A stretch of DNA of 38,539 bases from NCBI GenBank assembly GCA_043820105.1, contig JBDREC010000033.1, positions 1 to 38,539 of the forward strand, given 5' to 3'. Shown here piece by piece: positions 15,485-22,086 of this stretch (within the stretch, counting starts at the first letter, position 1; every line of letters begins with the position of its first letter). The stretch is from JBDREC01 sp043820105 [NCBI: Pseudomonadota bacterium] (lineage in GTDB: Bacteria; Bdellovibrionota_F; JAHFAK01). The notes under the pieces were generated by a model. The model searched no databases, had not been told where the DNA came from, and saw nothing but the letters and a program-made list of their open reading frames with translations. The position numbers were made by a program, and so were the translations under genes.

Positions 15485-15511
15485 TTGACCGAGGGGGGTT
15501 TCTAATATAAA
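15485..15511 (+). promoter_or_regulatory. sigma-70-type promoter for 6S RNA
   Basis: TTGACC (15485-15490) and TATAAA (15506-15511) are 15 bases apart; TAATAT at 15503 is an alternative -10. Either predicts a start close to 15518, where the closing stem of the RNA begins. Confidence 0.5.
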
Positions 15512-15518
15512 GAAGCTT

Positions 15519-15723
15519 CGCTCCTGCCGGATATGCTGGGTAGTCGATTATTTATTCCCTGTAAGTAATCTGTTATGGGATTCGTCCCTTGTCGTGGTGA
15601 GCAAGCCTTGCCTGTATGGTTGCCATATAGGTATTAAGTAGGAAGCCTAAAGCGGTAATATGAAGCCCACCTTCATTAAATTGGGGGTAAATAACAATTA
15701 TTCTGGCTATTTGGGCGGGAGCG
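15519..15723 (+). ncRNA. ssrS: 6S RNA
   Basis: This gene-free stretch folds like 6S RNA, the RNA that mimics an open promoter and binds sigma-70 RNA polymerase. The ends pair as a closing stem (CGCTCCTGCC, 15519-15528, with GGCGGGAGCG, 15714-15723, one G-U). A second 12-bp stem pairs TTATTTATTCCC (about 15549-15560) with GGGGGTAAATAA (15683-15694). Terminal hairpin CCTGTATGG-TTG-CCATATAGG lies at about 15612-15632. The central segments TGGTGAGCA, GAAGCCTAAA and CCACCTT match in order the E. coli 6S strings GGTGAGCA, GAAGCCTTAAA and CACCTT. At about 205 nt its size is typical. A covariance-model search would confirm it. Confidence 0.82.
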
Positions 15724-15725
15724 TA

Positions 15726-15746
15726 AAATTTTACTTTGTAAAATTT
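15726..15746. terminator. AT-rich hairpin between 6S RNA and znuB 3' end
   Basis: AAATTTTAC-TTT-GTAAAATTT is a perfect 9-bp inverted repeat immediately after the 6S closing stem and overlapping the znuB stop codon. It could end both convergent transcripts. It lacks the GC-rich stem and clean T-run of a classical terminator. Confidence 0.4.
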
Positions 15747-16596
15747 AGAAAATAGAGATTAGAGATTTGAGATTAGATGAAGAAATAATTTTTTTACTCG
15801 CTAATATTAGTAAAAATACGAACGCACTTACCAGGATAATTGTTGCTCCAGATGGAAGATCTAAATGATAACTTAATAACAAGCCAAATAAGTTAAATAA
15901 AATTCCAAGTCCAATTGAAATGCCTATCATCTTTTTAAAGTTATATGTAAATTGTCTCGCACAAGCTGCTGGCAAGGTTAAAAGTGCTATGACTAAAATA
16001 ATTCCTACAACTTTAATTAAAATAATTACAGTTAAAGAAATAAGTATTAGTAGAAATATATAAAACATATTAGCTTTAATGCCAGAGACTTGAGCATATT
16101 CTTCATCAAAAGATATAGCAAAGAATTCTTTATAAAAGAAGAATATTGAGATAATAATAACTATGTTTAATATTAACATCAGCAATAAATCAAGGTTTGG
16201 AACTGTTAGTATATTTCCAAATAAGTAGCTCGTAAGGTCTGATGTATAACCCGGAGTTAGACCAATAAATAATATTCCAATTGCCATACCTATTGACCAA
16301 AATATTCCAATAGTTGTATCTTCAGCTAGCCTCGATTTGTTTTTTAATAAACCGATGAAAACAGCTGCAACTAAAGAAAAGGGAATAGCCATAAAAAATG
16401 GGTTTATGCCCAAAAAATAGCCAAGTCCAATGCCTCCAAAGGAAGTATGCGCAATTCCACCACTTATGGAAACAATTTTTTTAACCACTACAAATGCTCC
16501 AATTATCCCACAGCTTATGGAAGCAAGAAGTGCAGCAATAATGGCGTTTTGCATGAACTCGTATGTAAGTATTTCCGGCATTGTTTGGTCTTCCAT
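15745..16596 (-). CDS. znuB: zinc/manganese ABC transporter permease
   Basis: This is the membrane subunit of an ABC-3 family metal importer. The 283-aa product is mostly hydrophobic with about eight or nine membrane segments and the family motifs SISGGIAHTSFGGIGLGY near the N-terminus and LLTLPAACARQFT near residue 220. It follows the ATPase gene by 112 bases that contain a 17-bp inverted repeat. Translation may begin at the ATG at 16596 or, more likely, at the in-frame ATG at 16581 (MPEILTYEF), which has GGAAGA at a better distance. Together with the binding protein and ATPase it makes a complete importer; zinc rather than manganese is suggested by the histidine-rich loop of the binding protein. 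Confidence 0.9.
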   Translation of the reverse strand: MEDQTMPEILTYEFMQNAIIAALLASISCGIIGAFVVVKKIVSISGGIAHTSFGGIGLGYFLGINPFFMAIPFSLVAAVFIGLLKNKSRLAEDTTIGIFWSIGMAIGILFIGLTPGYTSDLTSYLFGNILTVPNLDLLLMLILNIVIIISIFFFYKEFFAISFDEEYAQVSGIKANMFYIFLLILISLTVIILIKVVGIILVIALLTLPAACARQFTYNFKKMIGISIGLGILFNLFGLLLSYHLDLPSGATIILVSAFVFLLILASKKIISSSNLKSLISIF

Positions 16597-16603
16597 TAAT
16601 TAT

Positions 16604-16674
16604 TGAAAATTGATTGTTGATTATTTCCCTTAGTCCGCTCGTTTAAATTTTCAATATTCAACAATCAATTTTCA
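16604..16674. repeat. 17-bp perfect inverted repeat (family E)
   Basis: TGAAAATTGATTGTTGA (16604-16620) and its exact complement TCAACAATCAATTTTCA (16658-16674) flank a 37-base loop in the gap between znuC and znuB. Being inside an operon, the hairpin could adjust the ratio or stability of the two messages. Related TTGAAAATT/TTCAGTTTTCAATT units extend to 16684. Confidence 0.8.
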
Positions 16675-16708
16675 GTTTTCAATTAGAGCTACATCAAGTT
16701 TATTTAAG

Positions 16709-17467
16709 TTAATGATCACCCACAACTCGATGAGGCACACCATGCGCTATCATTTCAAAAGGACAACCATAAACCTTTTCAAAATCCTCAGGCAAAACAG
16801 TTTTCGAATCATGATAATAAAGTTTTTTATTTAAACAGGCTATTTTATCAATATAGCTTGAGATAACTCCCATATCATGTGTTACTATTATAATTGTAAG
16901 GCTATCTTTTAAATTATTTAAAAGTTCATAAATTTCGGTTCTAATATGGGCATCAACACTTGATGTTGGTTCGTCTAATAAAAGCAATTTTGGGTTTTTT
17001 GCAAGGGCTCTGGCAATAAACACTCGTTGCTTTTGACCCTCAGATAATTTGCCCAGCTGTTTGTTTTTAAGGTCAAAAACCTCAACTTTTTTCAAAGCAT
17101 TTTCTGCTCTTTCTATATCTTTTTGTGCATAAGAAAAAGAAAAATTTGCCTTTTTGGCTCCAAGTAAACAGGTTTCACAAACAGAGATTGGAAAATCATT
17201 GTCAAGGAGTGATATTTGAGGAACATAACCAATATCCAAAAGAGCTTCTTTGGGAGTTTTATTAAAAACCCTAATTGTACCAGAGTTTGGTTTATAGAGC
17301 CCCAAGATAGATTTTAATAAGGTAGTTTTACCACCACCATTTGGTCCAATTATTCCTAAAAAATCATTTTTTAATACACTTAAATTAATATTATCTAAAA
17401 TTTTATTATGCTCAAAAGTTAAATCCAGGTTTTTTATTTCAAGGGCAATGTTTTTTATTGAAGTCAT
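16709..17467 (-). CDS. znuC: zinc/manganese ABC transporter ATP-binding protein
   Basis: The 252-aa product energises metal import. It has Walker A GPNGGGKTTLLKS (about residues 41-53), the Q-loop in GYVPQIS, the ABC signature LSEGQKQRV (about 142), Walker B LLLLDEPTSSVD (about 160) and the switch histidine in VTHDMG. All catalytic elements are intact. It starts 4 bases after the binding-protein stop with no Shine-Dalgarno of its own, so it is translationally coupled. The C-terminal tail PHRVVGDH is short and histidine-containing, as in many ZnuC proteins. Confidence 0.93.
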   Translation of the reverse strand: MTSIKNIALEIKNLDLTFEHNKILDNINLSVLKNDFLGIIGPNGGGKTTLLKSILGLYKPNSGTIRVFNKTPKEALLDIGYVPQISLLDNDFPISVCETCLLGAKKANFSFSYAQKDIERAENALKKVEVFDLKNKQLGKLSEGQKQRVFIARALAKNPKLLLLDEPTSSVDAHIRTEIYELLNNLKDSLTIIIVTHDMGVISSYIDKIACLNKKLYYHDSKTVLPEDFEKVYGCPFEMIAHGVPHRVVGDH

Positions 17468-17471
17468 TTTT

Positions 17472-18350
17472 TTATTTTAATCCAGCAGAAAGTTTTTTGC
17501 TTACTTCCTTAATATTACTTATGTAGTTTTTTGCAAGAGGATTTACTGAAATAACATGTCCATTAATTTCTTTGGCAATTGCTTTTGCAGAAGTTTCGCT
17601 AAACTGAGCTGAAACAAAAACTTTATTAATATTTTTACTTCTAGCCAGTTTTACAATATTAATTAATTCTTTAGCAGTTGGCTCTTTCCCCCCAATTTCA
17701 ATTGGGATTTGCCTAAGACCGTATTCGTTCGCAAAATATATCCAAGCAGGATGAAAAACAATAAAAGCAGCCCCTTGTTTTTCAGAAAACTGTAATCTTA
17801 TTTCTTTATCAAGTCTTTTTAGTGATAATAAAAGGTTCTTATTGTTTTTAAGGTAAAAATCTTGATTTTCCGGATCAAGACTTATCATGCATAAAGCAAT
17901 ATTCGATGCTATTAGCATTGCATTCTTTGGCGACAACCAAACATGTGGATCATGTCTCTTCTTTTCCCTTTCGTGCACGTGCCCGTGCTCGTGTTCGTTT
18001 TCAATTTCAATAAATTTTACCCCCTTTGAAGCATTGCAAACGTTCATTTTATTATTAAGACTAATTAGTTTGTCTATCCAGGACAACTCAAAGTCAATTC
18101 CTGAGCCAATTTTTATATATAAATCAGCTTTTGATATGTTTTTTAGCTGACTAGGTAGTGGTTCATATGAGTGGGGATTGCCTTGCTTTGGAACCATGAC
18201 AGAAGAGTTAATTAGGTCTTTCCCTATTTGCTCAATAAAAAACTCAAGAGGAAGTATTGATGAGACAATGTTGAGTTTTTCATTTGCAGATAAGGATAAT
18301 TGCATTGTAGTAGATATGATAAGGATTAATATAATGTTTAATGGCTTCAT
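17472..18350 (-). CDS. znuA: zinc ABC transporter substrate-binding protein
   Basis: This 292-aa periplasmic cluster A-I binding protein captures Zn or Mn. The signal peptide is MKPLNIILILIISTTMQLSL, with no lipobox cysteine. Metal ligands are expected at the HSYEP histidine (about residue 61), the DPHVWLSP histidine (about 136), FHPAWIYFA (about 200) and a C-terminal acidic residue. Just before DPHVWLSP is a histidine-rich loop (ENEHEHGHVHEREKKRHDPH), typical of zinc-specific members. The DNA of that loop is a run of GAGCAC/GGGCAC-like hexamers resembling the intergenic family D repeats, and is GC-richer than its surroundings. It is the first gene of the operon, and a GGAGG Shine-Dalgarno lies before the ATG. 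No clear Zur site was recognised. Confidence 0.92.
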   Translation of the reverse strand: MKPLNIILILIISTTMQLSLSANEKLNIVSSILPLEFFIEQIGKDLINSSVMVPKQGNPHSYEPLPSQLKNISKADLYIKIGSGIDFELSWIDKLISLNNKMNVCNASKGVKFIEIENEHEHGHVHEREKKRHDPHVWLSPKNAMLIASNIALCMISLDPENQDFYLKNNKNLLLSLKRLDKEIRLQFSEKQGAAFIVFHPAWIYFANEYGLRQIPIEIGGKEPTAKELINIVKLARSKNINKVFVSAQFSETSAKAIAKEINGHVISVNPLAKNYISNIKEVSKKLSAGLK

Positions 18351-18379
18351 TTTAAGGCCTCCAGTTTGTTAACAGGGGC

Positions 18380-18408
18380 TTAATAGTGGAAAAGCTATAA
18401 TTGGTCAA
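18380..18408 (-). promoter_or_regulatory. sigma-70-type promoter for the znu operon
   Basis: On the minus strand TTGACC (18403-18408) and TATTAA (18380-18385) are 17 bases apart. The start point would be near 18373, with a leader of about 23 bases carrying the GGAGG site. Confidence 0.55.
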
Positions 18409-18489
18409 GTCAAGAGTGAAAGAAGATAATATAAAAAGAACAAAAAGTTGCAATGGGTGTAAAAAAGTGCAAAAAGTGCAAAAAAATAC

Positions 18490-18517
18490 TTGCATTATTT
18501 GCCATTTCAATGATAAT
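18490..18517 (+). promoter_or_regulatory. sigma-70-type promoter for glnA
   Basis: TTGCAT (18490-18495) and GATAAT (18512-18517) are 16 bases apart, giving a start near 18524 and a leader of about 44 bases. Just upstream, AAAAAGTGC occurs as a tandem direct repeat (about 18461-18482) and could be a regulator site. No GG-N10-GC sigma-54 element was found here. Confidence 0.5.
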
Positions 18518-18567
18518 CTGATTCTGTTACTTTTTGAATAATGTTGTAAATGCAAAATGGAGGCTAT

Positions 18568-19896
18568 ATGAAAAGTGCTGATGAACTCTTGAAGATCATG
18601 AAAGACGCAAATGTTGACTTTCTTAGGCTACAATTTTCAGATATTTTAGGGGTAAATAAAAATGTTGAGATTCCTGAAAGACAGTTTGAAAAAGCTCTAA
18701 AAGGAGAAATATTATTTGATGGATCTTCAATAGAAGGCTTTGCCAGAATTGAAGAATCAGATATGTTATTGAAACCAGATTTGAATACATTTAGAATTTT
18801 TCCATGGAAGGAAAAAGGTGGAAAAGTTGGAAGGATAATTTGTGATATTTATAATCCAGATCATAGCCCATTTGTGGGTTGCCCTCGTCTTGCCTTAAAA
18901 AAAGTTGTTAAAGAAGCACAAGACTTAGGCTATAGAATGGAAGCAGGTCCAGAAGCTGAATTTTTTCTTTTTTTAAGAAATGAAAATAATAAGCCAACCA
19001 CAGATACCCATGATTCAGGTGGGTATTTTGATTTAACTCCTGTTGATCAAGGAGAAGATGCTCGAAGAGAGATTGTAAATGCCCTGGAATATATGGGTTT
19101 TGAAGTAGAGGCAGCACACCATGAAGTTGCTCCTGGGCAACATGAAATTGATTTTAAACATGAGGAAGCAATTACAACGGCTGATAATGTAGCCACTTTT
19201 AGATTTGTTGTTCGAAAAATTGCAAAAGATTTTGGCTTGCATGCTACTTTTATGCCTAAACCAGTTTTTGGAATAAATGGCTCAGGGATGCATGTTCATC
19301 AGAGCTTGTTTAAAGGAAATCAAAATCAATTTTATGACCCAGAAGGCCAGTATGATGGAATTAGTAAAATTGGTCTGTGGTATATTGGTGGCTTATTACA
19401 ACATGCAAAAGCCCTTTGTGCTATTACAAACCCGTTAATAAATTCTTACAAAAGACTGGTTCCTGGTTATGAAGCTCCTACTCATATCGCCTGGTCAGAA
19501 AGAAATAGATCACCTCTTGTCAGAGTTCCTTCAAAAAGAGGTGAAAGTACAAGATGCGAATTAAGAAATCCTGACCCTGCCTGTAATCCATATTTAGGTT
19601 TAGCTGTTATGCTTAAAGCAGGGCTTGATGGAATTAAAAATCAAATTGATCCACCTCCTGCTGTAAACAAAAATATTTATACTATGAGCCAAAGAGAGCG
19701 CGGTAGATTGAAAATAGGTTCATTGCCACCTAATTTAAATTACGCGATTAAAGAGCTGGAAAAAGATAATGTAATTAAAGATGTTTTAGGGGAACATATT
19801 TTTAGTCATTTTGTTGCTGCTAAAAAACTTGAATGGAAGGATTATCGCTCCCAGGTACACACCTGGGAAGTTGATCGCTATTTAACAGTCTATTAG
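18568..19896 (+). CDS. glnA: glutamine synthetase, type GSI-alpha
   Basis: The enzyme makes glutamine from glutamate, ammonia and ATP. I place the start at the ATG at 18568, because the GGAGG site at 18559-18563 lies inside the longer frame from 18550; this gives 442 aa. Signatures are LFDGSSIEGFARIEESDM (beta-Grasp/active-site loop), INGSGMHVHQSLF (metal site), NSYKRLVPGYEAPTHIAWS and RCELRNPDPACNPYLGLAV. Length and the C-terminal sequence QVHTWEVDRYLTVY fit the GSI-alpha subtype, which lacks the adenylylation loop. The arginine in FARIEESD corresponds to the feedback-inhibition arginine of Bacillus-type enzymes. Control is therefore likely by feedback. Its 3' end overlaps the convergent lipoprotein gene by 4 bases. 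Confidence 0.96.
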   Translation: MKSADELLKIMKDANVDFLRLQFSDILGVNKNVEIPERQFEKALKGEILFDGSSIEGFARIEESDMLLKPDLNTFRIFPWKEKGGKVGRIICDIYNPDHSPFVGCPRLALKKVVKEAQDLGYRMEAGPEAEFFLFLRNENNKPTTDTHDSGGYFDLTPVDQGEDARREIVNALEYMGFEVEAAHHEVAPGQHEIDFKHEEAITTADNVATFRFVVRKIAKDFGLHATFMPKPVFGINGSGMHVHQSLFKGNQNQFYDPEGQYDGISKIGLWYIGGLLQHAKALCAITNPLINSYKRLVPGYEAPTHIAWSERNRSPLVRVPSKRGESTRCELRNPDPACNPYLGLAVMLKAGLDGIKNQIDPPPAVNKNIYTMSQRERGRLKIGSLPPNLNYAIKELEKDNVIKDVLGEHIFSHFVAAKKLEWKDYRSQVHTWEVDRYLTVY

Positions 19897-21911
19897 TTGT
19901 GTTGTTTTCTTCTTATAAAAAACAAGCCCATAAGTGCCAATAATACATAGATTGCTGCATCTTGCTCGCCATTTGCAGGAATCATACCGCAACCTGAGCC
20001 TTGGGCATCAACTGTTGTATCTTCTGTTGCTGCTGAAACATCAGTCTCAGCTCCTGCATCAGCACTTGCATCAGCTGTTGCTTCTTCGCTTGCATCGGCG
20101 GCTGTAGCGTCTGAATCGCCATCATCAGTTGCATCGTCGTCATCAGCATCAGCTACTTCGCCTTCTGCTTCTTCTTCTTCTGCTTCTGCATCTACGATTT
20201 CTTCATCTGCAACCGCTTCTTCATCTGATAAATCAGCTGTTGCTTCTGATTCGCCTAAGCAGCATTGATAGGTTGTTGCAGCTTCATAAATTAAGAATCT
20301 AACTTCACCATAATCATCAGTATTTCTTGCTATAATTATTTCAGATCTTCCATCGCCATCAAAATCACCACATTCAACAGAACTTACAGAAATATCATTA
20401 TCCCAGGTGTCACCAAAATCTAAAGATGGTTGAAATTCTTCATATCCATCGCCATAAACTCTAACTTTTGTTCCACCATCTTCGCCTTGAAGAGCCAGGA
20501 GAGTTTCGTCATTGCCATCACCATTAATGTCGCACATTGAAACCCAGGTTGCATAATATTCAGAATTAAGAGTTGTTCCACCATTAAAAACCCTATAGAA
20601 TTCATCATCTAAGAAAACATATTCTTTTAGTTTTGCATAACTTGCTTCTTCATTTTCTACGCCATATACAAATCTAGACATTGCAACAACATGGTTGTCA
20701 TTATAAGGCTTACCAATTGTAATATGAGTTGGATATGTTGCTGCATTCCAGCCTGTTCCGCCAACTGTACTTGAAGAAACTTCTTGTGTTGATGAATCCC
20801 AATCCCACATGATGAATTTTGCATCAGTTGATCCTGTCGTATAAAAGGATGCTACGAGCTCAATTGGGTCAACATCATCTGGATCATCATCAATTTCGCC
20901 AACAGCTACGCTTGTTGCATAAAAGCTGTCACTGCCAAGCACAGAAGCACCTGAAGTTACAAGGTTATCAAGAACAACAACTTCATCACCATCATAATCT
21001 TCATCATCAAAGTTATCATAAACAATTACTCTTGCTTCATCTGATGCTGTTGTTCGATAGGAAACAACAATTTCATCAATTCCATCACTATCTAAATCAC
21101 CGACTGCAACACCTGTTGCATAAGCATCATCTCTAATACATTCATCTTTAATTTCATCATCGCCTGTTGCTAACGTTGAATCAAGATAAACATCAGCATT
21201 ATCGGTATAATCATTATCACAAGTTGAAATTGCATCTGTTGTATCTCCATCTCCATCTACATCATCAACGTCTTGGGCATAACTAAAATTACCAGTTCCA
21301 CCGCCACCAACGAACTCAACCATTTCCCAAACATTTGTATAGGAATAAACTTTCCATTTAATGAGTTCATTTGAATCATCGTCACTGCCTGTTGTATAAT
21401 TTGAAACAACAAAATCAGCTTTGCCATCACCTGTTACATCACCGCAAGCGATGTCTGTAACATAAGAACTTGCATCCCAGTTTGTTCCTAGTTGGTCCAT
21501 TAATTCAAAGCTTGAGTTTGCATCTTCATAGACATAGATTCTGACTGCATCTTCATCATTTGCCTTTCTGCCAACAATAACTTCATCTCTTCCATCACCA
21601 TCAATATCACAGCCTTTAGCTGCTGTAACAGTGTAGCCAGATGAATACCATTTTCCACCTGAAAATAATAAGTTAACATTTTCAATTTCATCAAAAACTT
21701 CATCAGAGCTGTCTGAAGATGCTGAAGTAACATCACCATCATCGGTATCCCAGGCTGATGTGCCATCATCATTGCAGCCACTTGAATCATTACATCCTTC
21801 ATCAACTGTAGCTGCATTTGAATCTGAATCAGCTTTATTATCGCATGCTATTATTAGCAAAAAAGAAAAAGCCATGATTAGAATAAATACAAGTGTTAAT
21901 AACTTTCTCAT
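19893..21911 (-). CDS. FG-GAP/VCBS beta-propeller surface lipoprotein with C-terminal anchor
   Basis: This 672-aa protein has a lipoprotein signal ending at the LLIIAC lipobox (Cys about 23) and an Asp/Ser-rich linker. Seven or so repeats follow, with Ca-binding loops such as DIDGDGRDEVIVGRK, DVTGDGKADFVVS, DLDSDGIDEIVVSYR, DINGDGNDETLLAL and DFDGDGRSEIIIAR, forming a likely seven-bladed propeller (about residues 80-550). An acidic Ala/Asp/Thr/Glu-rich stalk follows (about 575-640). The protein ends with GSGCGM, a hydrophobic segment and FIRRKQHN, resembling MYXO-CTERM-type sorting signals. Such proteins usually bind ligands or surfaces. Having both a lipobox and a C-terminal anchor is unusual. 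The Shine-Dalgarno GGGAGAA is good. The function beyond being a surface protein is unknown. Confidence 0.87.
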   Translation of the reverse strand: MRKLLTLVFILIMAFSFLLIIACDNKADSDSNAATVDEGCNDSSGCNDDGTSAWDTDDGDVTSASSDSSDEVFDEIENVNLLFSGGKWYSSGYTVTAAKGCDIDGDGRDEVIVGRKANDEDAVRIYVYEDANSSFELMDQLGTNWDASSYVTDIACGDVTGDGKADFVVSNYTTGSDDDSNELIKWKVYSYTNVWEMVEFVGGGGTGNFSYAQDVDDVDGDGDTTDAISTCDNDYTDNADVYLDSTLATGDDEIKDECIRDDAYATGVAVGDLDSDGIDEIVVSYRTTASDEARVIVYDNFDDEDYDGDEVVVLDNLVTSGASVLGSDSFYATSVAVGEIDDDPDDVDPIELVASFYTTGSTDAKFIMWDWDSSTQEVSSSTVGGTGWNAATYPTHITIGKPYNDNHVVAMSRFVYGVENEEASYAKLKEYVFLDDEFYRVFNGGTTLNSEYYATWVSMCDINGDGNDETLLALQGEDGGTKVRVYGDGYEEFQPSLDFGDTWDNDISVSSVECGDFDGDGRSEIIIARNTDDYGEVRFLIYEAATTYQCCLGESEATADLSDEEAVADEEIVDAEAEEEEAEGEVADADDDDATDDGDSDATAADASEEATADASADAGAETDVSAATEDTTVDAQGSGCGMIPANGEQDAAIYVLLALMGLFFIRRKQHN

Positions 21912-22086
21912 TGTTATTCTCCCAAAATTATTAAATAATTACTTAGCAACTGCGTCGAAACATACAATAACTAATGTTATGCGTCAAGAAAAAAGTGAAA
22001 AAAGCTAACTAGTTAAGTTTTTATGCTTTTTTGAAAAAAACCAAGACAATGTATTGAAATGATAAATGTTTTTTTGTTTGGTACTA

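Noticed and set aside
18550-18567. Six-codon N-terminal extension of glutamine synthetase
   Set aside because: The only ribosome binding site (GGAGG, 18559-18563) lies inside it, and the family starts at the MKSADELLK methionine.
20819-21136. His/Gln/Leu-rich plus-strand frame
   Set aside because: It is a shadow of the Asp/Gly-rich FG-GAP gene. The His and Gln richness comes from complementary ATC/CAT repeats.
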